47,400 nucleotides of DNA from Rikenellaceae bacterium (lineage in GTDB: Bacteria; Bacteroidota; Bacteroidia; Bacteroidales; Rikenellaceae), in the NCBI GenBank assembly GCA_021201795.1, contig JAJQEF010000010.1:1-47400 (forward strand), given 5' to 3'. This document shows positions 16,899 to 27,163 of this stretch, piece after piece. Every line of letters begins with the position of its first letter. Within the stretch, counting starts at the first letter, position 1. The position numbers and the translations under genes were made by a program. The notes beneath the pieces are model-generated. The model was given only the letters and a program-made list of their open reading frames with translations, was not told where the DNA came from and did not search any database.

Positions 16899-19265
16899 TT
16901 ATGGTAATCCTTTCACCTCGGCAATAAATCCCGATCTTATAGTGTATCCATCCGAATCAACAAGCGTAATAACCCTGTTTCCCCGGGAAGGTTTAACCGC
17001 CATATAATGCTCACCTCGTGTAGTACCCTGGAATTCTCCATCGATATGCCAGTGTATCTCCGCTTTAGGATCACGATGTACGGTATGAAAAATTATATTA
17101 TTATCGGATCCGTCGATTTTTCGTGGCAGGATCACAGTCATACCCGATTTAGGATATATTAGTTCCATAACTGTAGTTTCAGGTAACTTATTACAATCCG
17201 GATGCACAGGCGGCAATGTTTTGTAATCGGCATTTTTCGTTCTGTAATACCATTCCATTGCAGGCGGCAATACGAACCAGGAGGAATACACCATATCGTG
17301 CACGCTTATACATTCGCTATCGACCCTATATCTTTTGCTTTCATCCAGCATTATTTTCATATGGTACGGGCATCTGCCGCTTTCTATACCGCTGCGCGGA
17401 ATCCATAATGAATCCATCGATTCGCATAATTCCATAGCCAAATGTCCGCTTTTACGGCATACTGGTTCGCATATCATGTCATGCTCGGGCATCTCGAACC
17501 ATGAGGACGAAGGAAGCAAGTTGAAAACATCGAACATTACCGGAGCGGCATAACTTACACCCGTAAGTCCGGAACGGCCTTCGCCTGTAGCATTCCCCAC
17601 CCATACGCCTACTATATATTCGGGGGTCACTCCCAGACTCCATGCATCCCTGTTTCCATAACTGGTTCCGGTTTTCCATGCAATTTTTCTCGAAGAAGAA
17701 AAAATCTGCCAATCGGCTTCCTCCTCGGGACGATTCACGTTTGCAAGCGATTCCAAGGTAAGCCACACGGATGCGAACCCGAGGTGGAAATCCCGGGAAT
17801 CCGTAGTATCCGATATATCTTCCTTAAGGTAGCTCAACTTCGTTATTGCCGATCCGCCTGTAAGGGAATTCGTTTTTTGCGCAATATTCATATATGCCGT
17901 CACCGCATCCCAAAGCGTGGCTTCAGCACCGCCGAGTACCAAAGTCAATCCGTAGTCGTCCGAAGACCTGTTTACAGTAGTGAAACCCGAACGCTTCAAT
18001 AAATGGTGAAATTTATTTATCCCGTATTCATGAAGCATCCGCACGGTCGGGACATTCAGGGATCTCTCGAGTACACGGTGTGCAGGAACCGCTCCGTCAT
18101 AGGTCCTGTTAAAATTCTTCGGTGAAAAACTCCTGAAATTAAACGGATAGTCGGCTATGAGCATCCCCGGCAGGATAACTCCTTCATCGAGCATTGCAGC
18201 ATAGAGAAACGGTTTGAATATACTTCCGCTGCTTCGCGGGGAAGTTATCACATCCACACTGGAACCATGCCTTTTGTCATCAGCTCTGTAAACATTACCG
18301 CAATAAGCGAGTATCTCACCTGTTTTAACATCCGCAACCAGGACAGCCATATTTTCAACACGGTTTCCCGTATAAACTCCATGTCTTTGCCGGACTATAT
18401 TATTAACCTGTCTCTGCAAATTATAGTCGAGGGTGGTAGCAGCCCGGATATGGCCTTTTTCACGCATGACCCTGTCGGTAAGATGCGGTGCTTCCATCGG
18501 GATCGGGTACGGTTTATCAGGTAAAGGTTCATATAATGCAAGATCCAGTTCCTGATTAGAAACAATCCCTCGTTTATGCAGCATACTAAGGAGCATATCT
18601 CGTTTTTCCCTCAAACGTTCTCTGTTACGGGATACATGAATAAGACCGGGAGAATTGGGAAGTACAGCCAAAGTAGCGGCTTCCGTCCATGAAAGATTAC
18701 TTGCCGGGCGGCCAAAATACCTCCACGATGCGGCATCGAGCCCGACCACATCCCCACCGAACGGCGCATTCGAAGCATACATAAGCAGTATCTCGTTTTT
18801 GGAATAAGACAATTCAAGTCTCACGGCAAGAATGGCTTCAGTAATTTTTTCTGCTAACGACCGTTTTGTTTTTCGCCGGTTCATTCTTATTACCTGCATC
18901 GATATCGTACTCGCTCCGCTGAACACCTGTTTCCTGGAAATATTCTGGGATACGGCCCTGATAACAGCCAAAGGATCGACGCCGGGATGTACGCGGAATC
19001 TTTTATCTTCAAAAGTCAGTAGCGCGTGCATGAATTTATCAGGAACAGAATCCGCAGGCGGAAACCTCCACTGTCCGTCAGTGGCTATGCGAGCACCCAA
19101 CAGCCGCCCATCAGCAGTCTCCACTACGGTAGATAAAGGCTCGTCAAAAAAGTTCCGCGGCAAGATCGAAATAAAAACAACAACTATAGACAGGTACGCC
19201 AGAATCATCGCACCCAATATTTTACCATCCCTGTTTCTCAGCCATCCGGCTCCCGGAATTTTCAT
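16899..19265 (-). CDS. pbpC: Penicillin-binding protein 1C (bifunctional glycosyltransferase/transpeptidase)
   Basis: This 788-residue inner-membrane enzyme polymerises and can cross-link peptidoglycan. One helix (about 17-36) anchors it. The GT51 glycosyltransferase domain has its catalytic glutamate in FEDKRFRVHPGVD (E86). The transpeptidase domain carries S348-IF-K351, S402-L-N404 and K531-T-G. A C-terminal domain of the PBP1C type (BiPBP_C) follows, with several cysteines (for example CEPVCRKSGH) and the NCxxP-like segment HPDCNKLPE. It is divergent from the alpha-2-macroglobulin gene across 76 bases; this pairing is widespread and taken to mean joint repair of cell-wall damage. TATATTTG on the minus strand at 19342-19335 could be its -7 box, though no -33 element is evident. 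Confidence 0.95.
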   Translation of the reverse strand: MKIPGAGWLRNRDGKILGAMILAYLSIVVVFISILPRNFFDEPLSTVVETADGRLLGARIATDGQWRFPPADSVPDKFMHALLTFEDKRFRVHPGVDPLAVIRAVSQNISRKQVFSGASTISMQVIRMNRRKTKRSLAEKITEAILAVRLELSYSKNEILLMYASNAPFGGDVVGLDAASWRYFGRPASNLSWTEAATLAVLPNSPGLIHVSRNRERLREKRDMLLSMLHKRGIVSNQELDLALYEPLPDKPYPIPMEAPHLTDRVMREKGHIRAATTLDYNLQRQVNNIVRQRHGVYTGNRVENMAVLVADVKTGEILAYCGNVYRADDKRHGSSVDVITSPRSSGSIFKPFLYAAMLDEGVILPGMLIADYPFNFRSFSPKNFNRTYDGAVPAHRVLERSLNVPTVRMLHEYGINKFHHLLKRSGFTTVNRSSDDYGLTLVLGGAEATLWDAVTAYMNIAQKTNSLTGGSAITKLSYLKEDISDTTDSRDFHLGFASVWLTLESLANVNRPEEEADWQIFSSSRKIAWKTGTSYGNRDAWSLGVTPEYIVGVWVGNATGEGRSGLTGVSYAAPVMFDVFNLLPSSSWFEMPEHDMICEPVCRKSGHLAMELCESMDSLWIPRSGIESGRCPYHMKIMLDESKRYRVDSECISVHDMVYSSWFVLPPAMEWYYRTKNADYKTLPPVHPDCNKLPETTVMELIYPKSGMTVILPRKIDGSDNNIIFHTVHRDPKAEIHWHIDGEFQGTTRGEHYMAVKPSRGNRVITLVDSDGYTIRSGFIAEVKGLP

Positions 19266-19341
19266 TTCCTGTTTTTAACGAAAAAAGATATATATTTACA
19301 ATTTATAATTTACCGTTCAAGGTAAAATAAAACCCAAATAT

Positions 19342-22300
19342 ATGAAAAAGGGCAGTATTATTAGAGCCATTATAAGTATTTTGGCTCTGGTCGCAGCAGT
19401 TTCCTGTAGTTCGATAAAAAAATCAGATACCGAGCATCCGCTGATCTCATCCTACACTTCCGGGAATGTATCCGTCGCAACGCCTATAATCGTGAGATTT
19501 ACCGACGATGTTGTCTTCAAAGAAACTCCCGAACCGGGCGGGAAAGTCGACAAGAAGTTTTTCGACATATCGCCTAAAATAGAGGGTAAGGCGGTCTGGC
19601 TTGACGACCGGACAATAGAGTTCCATCACCCCAAACCTCTTCAGAATGATAAAAGTTATCTGGTCAAACTGAATCTTTCGCGAATTATCGAGACCGGAAA
19701 TATGCCCGGAAATTTTAAATTCGAGATTTTCACAACCAAGACCACATTTACAAATTACATACAGGGTCTGTCATTATACAGCGAATACCTTCCGGATCAA
19801 TATTTTCTTAACGGAAGTATAAGCACCAGCGACTACGTGGAAGCTGCAGTAGCAGAAAAAATATTAAATGTGGAACCCGGCAAACTCGAAATCAGCTGGA
19901 CACACAACAGTTCGGGCACATTTCATGAATTCCGTATCGACAGTATTTTCTCCGGAAATAATCCGTATGATATAATACTCGAATTCGACGGCAAACATAT
20001 CGGGCAGGCTAAAAAAACCGCAGAAATAATAAATATTCCTGAAAAAGGAGTTTTCAAACTCTTAGATGTGTCTGTCGACTATTCGCCCGAATTTAAAATA
20101 ACGGCATCCTTCTCGGCACCGCTGGAAGAAAAACAACGTATGGGAAATTATATCTCCCTGTCGGATGGCAGCGATATGCGTTTTGTGGTATCCCTGAACA
20201 AGGTCTACATTTATCCTCCTTCAAGAAAAACAGGACCGTTTACGCTTAACTTCAACAAAGGCATAAGAAGCAGGGACGGAAATACTCTTGAAGAAGATAT
20301 ATTTAAGGATATATTTTTCGACGATATCGAACCGGCCGTAAGATTTATCAGTAAAGGAGCAATATTGCCCAGCGAAAATAATATGTCGCTACCGTTCCGT
20401 GCAGTTAATTACGCAGATGTGGAAGTATCTGTCACACGTATATATGAAAACAACATCCTCCAGTTCCTTCAGGTGAACAGACTGGATGAAGGAAGCAATG
20501 TGCACAGGGTAGGTAAAGAAATAGAAAGAAAAACCATACCGCTGGGAGATCCTGAGTCGGAGAGCCTCCGCAACTGGAACACCTATACGCTCGATCTTTC
20601 CAAACTGATACAGCCCGAGCCCGGAGCGATTTACCGAGTTAAAATACGTGGTAAGAACGCGCTGGTCAGCGATTCCGACGAAGGTTATTATTCCGATTAT
20701 TATTTTGGTTCGTATTCAACCTACCGGGATCGCATACGTAACATATTCGTTTCCGACCTCGGAATCATAGCCAAATCCGACGATAACGACAATTACAATG
20801 TATATGTAACTAACCTGATATCTGCGAATCCGGAATCGGGAGTAACCGTAAGAGCATACGACTACCAGAACCAGTTGCTGAAAGAAGTCATTACCGACAA
20901 CTCCGGCATGGCAGTTTTGGAACTTAAAGAACATGCATGGCTGATCGTAGCGACAAAAGGCAAACAAACGGGATATCTCTCCGTAAATTACGGGAACAGT
21001 CTCAACATGAGCAGCTTCGACATTTCCGGCGAACGCATAAACAAAGGACTCAAAGGATTTATCTACGGGGAACGCGGTGTATGGCGCCCGGGGAACAGCA
21101 TACATCTTTCATTTATCTTACATGACAAGAATAACATTCTGCCTGACAACCATCCGGTAAATCTGGATTTTGTCAATCCATTGGGACAAACCGTGGCCAG
21201 CCAGGTTAAAACCCGTGGAGAGAACGGACTCTATACTTTCGGGCTCGCGACGGACCAGGACGCACCAACAGGCAACTGGAGTGCTGAAGTACGGGTAGGA
21301 GGCGATGTATTTTACAAAACTTTAAAAATAGAGACGGTCAAACCCAACAGGCTCAAAATAGACTTTAAAGTGAATGACGAACCTTCGCTTGTCTGGGATA
21401 AAATCAGCGGGAAGCTTCATTCCGCATGGCTGCACGGAGCCAAAGCACCTGAACTGGCTGTAAAAATCGATCTTAAACTATCGACCGCCAGCACCGCATT
21501 CAAAGGATTCGAGGATTATATATTTACGGACAGGACTAAACAGTTCGAAACGGAAGAGTTCAATATAGTCGATAAAAAGACCGATCAAGAAGGAAGTCTT
21601 ACTTTTTCCGAAAAGGTCGAGGGCCTGTCGGAGGCTCCGGGAATACTTCGTGCGGACTTCACTGCAAGAGTTTACGAACCCGGAGGAGATTTCAGTATCG
21701 ACCAGTATTCGACATATCTCGCTCCTTATAAAAAATTCGTCGGCATCCAGACCCCCAAAGGAGCCGGATACTATAACAGGATCGAGACGAATAAAACCCA
21801 GATATTTAAAATTGTTACAGTCAGCGACTCTGGTAAGCCCACAGGAAACGGTGAAGTCGAGGTCGAAGTTTATAAAATGGATTGGAACTGGTGGTGGAAC
21901 TCTACCGACGAAGGCCTTGCGTCTTATGCACAAAATTCTTATCGAACCCCTATAACTACTTCAAAAGTCAGGATATCGGACGGCAAGGGCGAATTCCGTT
22001 ACAAATGGGAATATAACGATTGGGGGCAATACCTTATTCGTGTCAAGGATCCGGATGGAGGGCACTCTGCCGTAACCATATGTTATGTAGACTGGGGAGA
22101 ATATGACAGGAACATCGGCGGAGAAAGCACAGGCGCCACAATGCTTACCTTCTCGGCAGACAAAGAAAAATATTTTGTCGGTGAAACGGTAAAAATAACG
22201 ATACCATCTTCAAAAGGAACACGTGCGTTATTGACTGTAGAAACAGTCTCCAAGATATTATCTTCTTCATGGGTGGATTGCAGTGACGAGCAAACAGTCA

Positions 22301-24732
22301 TAGAGATTCCTGCGAACGAAAATATGGCTCCGAACGCTTATGCACACATCACACTTATACAACCATACAACCAGACAGTGAACGATGCTCCGATGAGACT
22401 ATACGGTGTTATTCCTATATTCGTTGAAGATCCGGCAACACGGCTTGCGCCTGTAATTTCGATACCTGCGGAAATACGTCCGGAAACGGAATTTAAAGTA
22501 AAGGTTTCCGAAAAGAATGGGAAACCGATGAGCTATACCATCGCAATTGTAGATGACGGACTGCTCGACCTGACACGATTCAAGACCCCTGACCCATGGA
22601 GCTCCATGTACATGCGCGAAGCCCTGGGAATAATGACTTGGGATCTGTACGATCTCGTGTTAGGTGCTTATGGGGGCAAAATCGAACAATTATTCGCTAT
22701 CGGGGGAGACGACGAACTTAACCATAATGCGAACTACAAGGCGCAAAGATTCAAGCCTGTCGTCAAATTCCTTGGTCCCTTCAATCTCAAAAAAGGAGGT
22801 TCAAATGAACATTCGGTTACCTTGCCGCCATACATAGGCTCTGTAAGGACAATGGTAGTCGCTACTTCCGGAGATGCGTTCGGCGCAGCAGATTTTACAT
22901 CCGTTGTTAAAAAACCGCTTATGATATCTACCTCTCTGCCAAGGGTGATAGGCACAGAAGAAGAATTCCTTGTTCCGGTAACGGTATTCGCAATGGACGA
23001 GAGTATCAAAAATGTAAAAGTGGGACTCACACAGTCTGATAATTTCACCGTTTCGGGGCAGAAATCGCAAAACATTTCCTTCACCGAAACAGAGGATAAC
23101 CTCGTATATTTCAAACTCAAGGCCCCTGAGAGCGAAGCCATAGGAAAAGTTACCGTAAAAGTATCATCGGGACGCGAAATTGCGGAAGAAACCATAGAAA
23201 TAGACATCCGCAATCCGAATCCGAGGATAACGGTTTCATCGATCGAGATAGTGGACAAAGGAAAAACTTTTAACGGCAACATGAGCCTCGCGGGAATAAA
23301 AGGAACCAATACCGCAACGATCGAAGTATCTTCGCTTCCTCCGTTGAATCTCAGCACAAGGCTTCGTTATTTGCTTAATTATCCGCACGGATGCATCGAA
23401 CAAACGACATCTGCAGCATTCCCGCAGTTATATCTTTCGTCAGTCGCGGCTACGGACAACGAGACTAATGCCCGTAGTGAAGCCAATGTGAAGGCTGCGC
23501 TTAACAGGCTCACTAAGTTCCAGGTACCGGAAGGAGGATTCTCTTACTGGCCGGGAGAAAGATACGCCAACGAGTGGGGAACCACCTACGCGGGACATTT
23601 CATGATAGAAGCAGAAAGGATCGGATATGCCCTGCCTTCAGGAATGAAATCCCGATGGTTGGATTATATTAAATCGGAAGCGCGTAACTGGTCGGCATCC
23701 AGAAGCGATTATACCGATCAGGCTTACAGGCTTTATGTACTTTCTCTTGCGAATTCGTCTGAAAGAGGTGCGATGAACCGCCTTCTTGAAGAAAGAGATC
23801 TCGACATAGCATCCCGATGGCTATTGGCAGGAGCATTCGCATACGATGGCAGGAACGACATAGCACGTAACATCATTAACAATATGCCTGACCGAAAAGA
23901 TGAATACTCTCCGTTCAACTCGACATTCGGTTCCCCGGAGAGGGATATGGCAGTAAACCTTACCGTACTGACGGCAATAGGCGACCGACGCAATGCCTTC
24001 GATATCGTTAAAGGATTATCGGATATTCTGGGTACGGACAAATGGCTAAGCACCCAGTCTACGGCATGGTCTCTTATGGCCATATCGCAATACATCGAGA
24101 AAACCCGTGAAAATTCACAGATGGAGTTCGAATACAATGCGGCAGGAAAGAAAGAAACGATCAGTACCGTTAAAGCCGTAAGCGAAATAGAACTGGACGT
24201 TAAAAATAATGTCGGTACAATTCCGGTAATAGTCGCAAATAAAGGGGACAATACATTATATGTTAAAATGACCTCTTCCGGAACCGCTGCCAAGGGTGCG
24301 GAAACAGCGGCGTCAAACGGACTGAAGATCACTGTCGAATATACCGGAGCGGACGGCAAAACGCTGGACGTAAAGACATTGCCGCAGGAAACGGATTTCT
24401 ATGCTACGGTATCCGTAACTAATCCTGGAGGTCGCGGAAGATATACCAACATGGTACTGAGCCATATCTTCCCGTCGGGTTGGGAGATACGCAACGACAG
24501 GCTTAATTTCGAACAGGAAGAAGATACTTCCGTACGCTACCAAGACATTCGGGATGACAGGGTTTATTCATACTTCGATCTCAGATCGAATGAAACGATA
24601 AAGGTACGGGTATCACTCACTGCAACATATTCGGGAAAATTCTATCTTCCTGCGGTTATCTGCGAAGCCATGTACGACAATACGATAAATGCGACGACTT
24701 CCGGATTCTGGTGCGAAGTGACCGAACAATAA
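19342..24732 (+). CDS. Bacterial alpha-2-macroglobulin family lipoprotein
   Basis: This 1796-residue periplasmic lipoprotein traps proteases. The lipoprotein signal ends VAAVSC (C22). The body is a chain of MG beta-sandwich domains: an N-terminal Ig-like region, MG2-like phrases such as ISGERINKGLKGFIYGERG, a bait region, then the A2M domain, and a helical thioester domain with PHGCIEQTTS. C1351 and Q1354 are the cysteine and glutamine that form the internal thioester, so the protein is predicted active. Length fits the YfhM-type family (about 1600-1900). The divergent pbpC supports a role in protecting the periplasm after wall breach. The HAD gene follows after only 10 bases and may be cotranscribed. 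Confidence 0.93.
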   Translation: MKKGSIIRAIISILALVAAVSCSSIKKSDTEHPLISSYTSGNVSVATPIIVRFTDDVVFKETPEPGGKVDKKFFDISPKIEGKAVWLDDRTIEFHHPKPLQNDKSYLVKLNLSRIIETGNMPGNFKFEIFTTKTTFTNYIQGLSLYSEYLPDQYFLNGSISTSDYVEAAVAEKILNVEPGKLEISWTHNSSGTFHEFRIDSIFSGNNPYDIILEFDGKHIGQAKKTAEIINIPEKGVFKLLDVSVDYSPEFKITASFSAPLEEKQRMGNYISLSDGSDMRFVVSLNKVYIYPPSRKTGPFTLNFNKGIRSRDGNTLEEDIFKDIFFDDIEPAVRFISKGAILPSENNMSLPFRAVNYADVEVSVTRIYENNILQFLQVNRLDEGSNVHRVGKEIERKTIPLGDPESESLRNWNTYTLDLSKLIQPEPGAIYRVKIRGKNALVSDSDEGYYSDYYFGSYSTYRDRIRNIFVSDLGIIAKSDDNDNYNVYVTNLISANPESGVTVRAYDYQNQLLKEVITDNSGMAVLELKEHAWLIVATKGKQTGYLSVNYGNSLNMSSFDISGERINKGLKGFIYGERGVWRPGNSIHLSFILHDKNNILPDNHPVNLDFVNPLGQTVASQVKTRGENGLYTFGLATDQDAPTGNWSAEVRVGGDVFYKTLKIETVKPNRLKIDFKVNDEPSLVWDKISGKLHSAWLHGAKAPELAVKIDLKLSTASTAFKGFEDYIFTDRTKQFETEEFNIVDKKTDQEGSLTFSEKVEGLSEAPGILRADFTARVYEPGGDFSIDQYSTYLAPYKKFVGIQTPKGAGYYNRIETNKTQIFKIVTVSDSGKPTGNGEVEVEVYKMDWNWWWNSTDEGLASYAQNSYRTPITTSKVRISDGKGEFRYKWEYNDWGQYLIRVKDPDGGHSAVTICYVDWGEYDRNIGGESTGATMLTFSADKEKYFVGETVKITIPSSKGTRALLTVETVSKILSSSWVDCSDEQTVIEIPANENMAPNAYAHITLIQPYNQTVNDAPMRLYGVIPIFVEDPATRLAPVISIPAEIRPETEFKVKVSEKNGKPMSYTIAIVDDGLLDLTRFKTPDPWSSMYMREALGIMTWDLYDLVLGAYGGKIEQLFAIGGDDELNHNANYKAQRFKPVVKFLGPFNLKKGGSNEHSVTLPPYIGSVRTMVVATSGDAFGAADFTSVVKKPLMISTSLPRVIGTEEEFLVPVTVFAMDESIKNVKVGLTQSDNFTVSGQKSQNISFTETEDNLVYFKLKAPESEAIGKVTVKVSSGREIAEETIEIDIRNPNPRITVSSIEIVDKGKTFNGNMSLAGIKGTNTATIEVSSLPPLNLSTRLRYLLNYPHGCIEQTTSAAFPQLYLSSVAATDNETNARSEANVKAALNRLTKFQVPEGGFSYWPGERYANEWGTTYAGHFMIEAERIGYALPSGMKSRWLDYIKSEARNWSASRSDYTDQAYRLYVLSLANSSERGAMNRLLEERDLDIASRWLLAGAFAYDGRNDIARNIINNMPDRKDEYSPFNSTFGSPERDMAVNLTVLTAIGDRRNAFDIVKGLSDILGTDKWLSTQSTAWSLMAISQYIEKTRENSQMEFEYNAAGKKETISTVKAVSEIELDVKNNVGTIPVIVANKGDNTLYVKMTSSGTAAKGAETAASNGLKITVEYTGADGKTLDVKTLPQETDFYATVSVTNPGGRGRYTNMVLSHIFPSGWEIRNDRLNFEQEEDTSVRYQDIRDDRVYSYFDLRSNETIKVRVSLTATYSGKFYLPAVICEAMYDNTINATTSGFWCEVTEQ

Positions 24733-24742
24733 AAATTAAAAA

Positions 24743-25381
24743 ATGGAGTTAAAAAAAGAAATAGGAAACGGAATAAAGAATATTATTTTCGATCTCGGCG
24801 GAGTCATAATCGACATTTTTCCCGAACGATCGGTAGAAGCATTCGGGAAATTATGCCGCGGCAAAGTTACTCTAGAGAATATTTTTCCGGAGAATGAAAG
24901 TATATTTCTCGAATATGAACTCGGAAATGTTTCAGGGGATGAATTCATAGAAGGAATAAAGAAAAATTATAATTGCAGGGATGTCGACAATCAGGCATTG
25001 TCCGATGCTTGGTGTGCTTTGATAGGTGATCCGGATCCTGTAAGATTTAAATTATTGGAAAAAATAAAGAAAAATTACAGGACATTCGTACTCAGTAACA
25101 CTAATGTAAAACACATAGAGCGCGTACACGAAGTAATGGAAAAGAGTCTGCCGGGAAAAAGTTTCGAGTCGTATTTTGAAAAATGTTTTTATTCACAGGA
25201 TATGCATTTGCACAAACCCGACACCGAAATTTACCTTCAAGTCATATCGGATACCGGTATTATTCCGGAAGAAACGCTGTTTATTGACGACAGAGCTGGA
25301 AATTTCACCGGTGCCAAAAAAGCGGGACTTAACACATACCATTTAACAGGAAGGGAAAAAATAACCGATTTATTTTTATAG
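24743..25381 (+). CDS. HAD-superfamily hydrolase (subfamily IA)
   Basis: This 212-residue soluble protein is a haloacid-dehalogenase-type phosphatase. Motif I is IIFDLGGVIID with nucleophile D17 (the general acid position is glycine, as in YihX-like members). A helical cap occupies about 30-95. Motif II is LSNTN, motif III the lysine of HKPDTEIY, and motif IV FIDDRAGN. YihX-like enzymes dephosphorylate sugar phosphates such as alpha-glucose-1-phosphate, but the substrate here cannot be deduced. It ends with TAG, and another in-frame stop follows seven codons later. Confidence 0.88.
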   Translation: MELKKEIGNGIKNIIFDLGGVIIDIFPERSVEAFGKLCRGKVTLENIFPENESIFLEYELGNVSGDEFIEGIKKNYNCRDVDNQALSDAWCALIGDPDPVRFKLLEKIKKNYRTFVLSNTNVKHIERVHEVMEKSLPGKSFESYFEKCFYSQDMHLHKPDTEIYLQVISDTGIIPEETLFIDDRAGNFTGAKKAGLNTYHLTGREKITDLFL

Positions 25382-25409
25382 AATAACCAACTACAAACTT
25401 AAGAGCAGT

Positions 25410-25859
25410 ATGAAGAAATTTATTATGGCGATAATACTTGCCGTGACAGTAACCGGATTTTGCAGCGCACAGGATTATAATTGGGGAATAGGGGTACGCG
25501 GAGGAGCAGTAGCCACAGGTATCACAGCAAAAGTTTCCATAGATGGTCAGAATGCGGTAGAAGGGATCTTATCTCTTGTCAACGGCGTTAATTTTTACGG
25601 ATTATATGAAAGACATATGCCCGTTATTTCCTCCGGATTCAGTTTTTATTACGGTGCCGGTGGTAACATCGGTTCTTGGAAAAGGCACAGCAATAAGAAA
25701 TTCACCGTCGGAATAGACGGCATTATAGGACTCGAATATAAAATACGCGAAGTACCTCTGGCTTTTTCTGTCGATTATAAACCAGGACTTAACTTTATAG
25801 GACATTCCGGATTCAGGGGCTGGTATGATTTTGGTGCGTCGGTAAAAGTAGCATTCTAA
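25410..25859 (+). CDS. Secreted outer-membrane beta-barrel-like protein, function unknown
   Basis: I do not recognise a named family. The 149-residue product has a clear signal peptide (about 1-20, cleavage after CSA). The mature part alternates aromatic and glycine-rich strands, for example FSFYYGAGGNIG and VPLAFSVDYKPGLNF, and ends in phenylalanine (VKVAF), the usual end of an outer-membrane strand. About eight strands would fit a small barrel. It lies 28 bases after the HAD gene and 12 bases before a lipoprotein gene, so an envelope role alongside that lipoprotein is possible. Confidence 0.7.
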   Translation: MKKFIMAIILAVTVTGFCSAQDYNWGIGVRGGAVATGITAKVSIDGQNAVEGILSLVNGVNFYGLYERHMPVISSGFSFYYGAGGNIGSWKRHSNKKFTVGIDGIIGLEYKIREVPLAFSVDYKPGLNFIGHSGFRGWYDFGASVKVAF

Positions 25860-25871
25860 ATTTTAACAGCA

Positions 25872-26726
25872 ATGAAAAGAACGTCTTTGATAATATTCTC
25901 CATTTTGTTTTTATTGGGCTGCATGCGGGTAGATTCTACCGATAGCAGTAACAATGAAATCGAAGCACTGCGAAAAGAGATTGCATTTAAAGATTCGGTG
26001 ATCAACGACGTATTTTTATCTATTAACGTAATTTCACAGAATCTCGAAGCGATCAAACTGCGCGAAAAAATAGTGACTACCAATTCATCCGACGAGATCA
26101 GCAGGGAAAAGAAGGCCCAGATCAATGAAGATATCTCTGCGATAGATGCCCTGTTAGAAGAAAATCGCTCTACAATTCAAAGACTTCAGGGGGCTTCAGA
26201 ACGGCTGAGGGGAGCCAATATACGCATACATGAGTTCGAAACGCTCGTAGAAAACCTTAATAAACTGGTCATAGATAAAGATGCGGATATAACAATACTA
26301 AAAACAGAAATGAATCTCCTGGCTTCACGACTGGACAGTCTATCCACCGAACTCACGGGTTCAGAAATGATAACGGACAAAATTATCGACGAGATGACAC
26401 GGCAGGAGATCGAATTCAATACCGTACATTATATCGTGGGACAGGAAAAGGAATTGATAGACAAGGGAATTTTAAAAAAATCCGGTTTTATCGGAAGGAC
26501 GCTTTTACTAAACGATTCATACGATCAATCACTATTTACCCAGATTCTACGCGGAAGCCTCGATGAGATTGTTGTAAACCGTAAAAAAGCGGAAATAGTT
26601 ACACCTCATCCGGAAGACATCTACGAATTGTTAATGCCGGATAAAAACACTTTGGAATCCATAAGGATCACGAACAGGGACCGTTTCTGGGAATCGTCGA
26701 AAGTTCTCGTAGTATCATATAAATAA
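25872..26726 (+). CDS. Coiled-coil lipoprotein, function unknown
   Basis: The 284-residue product begins with a lipoprotein signal ending LLGC (C17). Residues about 27-200 are almost entirely charged heptad-like helix, that is a long coiled coil. A short globular C-terminal part (about 205-284) contains HYIVGQEKELIDKGILKK and a final strand KVLVVSYK. The architecture matches lipoproteins of unknown function common in Bacteroidota. It could act as a periplasmic spacer or scaffold. It follows the beta-barrel-like gene closely; the rpmE2 promoter lies just downstream. Confidence 0.7.
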   Translation: MKRTSLIIFSILFLLGCMRVDSTDSSNNEIEALRKEIAFKDSVINDVFLSINVISQNLEAIKLREKIVTTNSSDEISREKKAQINEDISAIDALLEENRSTIQRLQGASERLRGANIRIHEFETLVENLNKLVIDKDADITILKTEMNLLASRLDSLSTELTGSEMITDKIIDEMTRQEIEFNTVHYIVGQEKELIDKGILKKSGFIGRTLLLNDSYDQSLFTQILRGSLDEIVVNRKKAEIVTPHPEDIYELLMPDKNTLESIRITNRDRFWESSKVLVVSYK

Positions 26727-26745
26727 CCGATTTATCGAAAATTAT

Positions 26746-26775
26746 TTGGAATAATCGAAAACCTTCGTAACTTTG
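26746..26775 (+). promoter_or_regulatory. Bacteroidota-type promoter of rpmE2
   Basis: A -33 element TTTG (26746-26749) and a perfect -7 box TAACTTTG (26768-26775) are separated by 18 bases, close to the phylum consensus. The gene starts 39 bases after the -7 box. This is the clearest promoter in the window and supports the taxonomic call. Confidence 0.75.
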
Positions 26776-26814
26776 CACTCTGAAAATTTAAAAGAAATTT
26801 TTTAACAAAACACT

Positions 26815-27078
26815 ATGAAAAAAGATATTCATCCAGAGAATTATCGCGTCGTGGCGTTCAAAGACATGTCGAACGACCAAGTGTTTTTGTGCAGGTCCGC
26901 CGTTCAGACACGAGAAACTATCGAAGTGGATGGCGAAACCTATCCCGTCTATAAAATGGAAATCTCGAGCGCGTCTCACCCGTTCTACACTGGTAAGATG
27001 AAGTTCGTCGATACAGCAGGACGTGTAGATAAGTTTATGAGCCGTTATCAAAAACATTACGATAAGAAAAAGAAGTAG
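26815..27078 (+). CDS. rpmE2: Ribosomal protein L31 type B
   Basis: This 87-residue protein is the zinc-independent form of bL31: it opens [11 protein letters not shown], lacks the CxxC zinc ligands of type A, and has the family phrase [10 protein letters not shown] followed by RVDKFMSRY and a lysine tail. It belongs to the large subunit near the central protuberance. It has its own promoter and terminator, so it is a single-gene unit. It ends with TAG. Confidence 0.97.
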   Translation: MKKDIHPENYRVVAFKDMSNDQVFLCRSAVQTRETIEVDGETYPVYKMEISSASHPFYTGKMKFVDTAGRVDKFMSRYQKHYDKKKK

Positions 27079-27103
27079 CCGTCTTTGAAAAAGGTTATTC
27101 AAT

Positions 27104-27135
27104 GAGCATCCGGAGTTTTCGGATGCTCTTTTTTG
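27104..27135 (+). terminator. Rho-independent terminator of rpmE2
   Basis: A perfect 9-bp stem (GAGCATCCG 27104-27112 with CGGATGCTC 27120-27128) and a 7-base loop are followed by a run of T. Confidence 0.92.
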
Positions 27136-27159
27136 TTATCCGCTCTTTTTATATATTTG
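27132..27159 (+). promoter_or_regulatory. Promoter of dtd with almost no leader
   Basis: A perfect -7 box TATATTTG (27152-27159) lies only 4 bases before the dtd ATG (27164). A TTTG at 27132-27135, inside the terminator T-run, is a possible -33 element with 16-base spacing, slightly short. The transcript would start at or next to the start codon. Confidence 0.55.
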
Positions 27160-27163
27160 TCGA

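Noticed and set aside
22734-23357. 207-codon minus-strand open frame in the A2M gene
   Set aside because: Antisense to conserved A2M domain sequence; serine-rich shadow translation.
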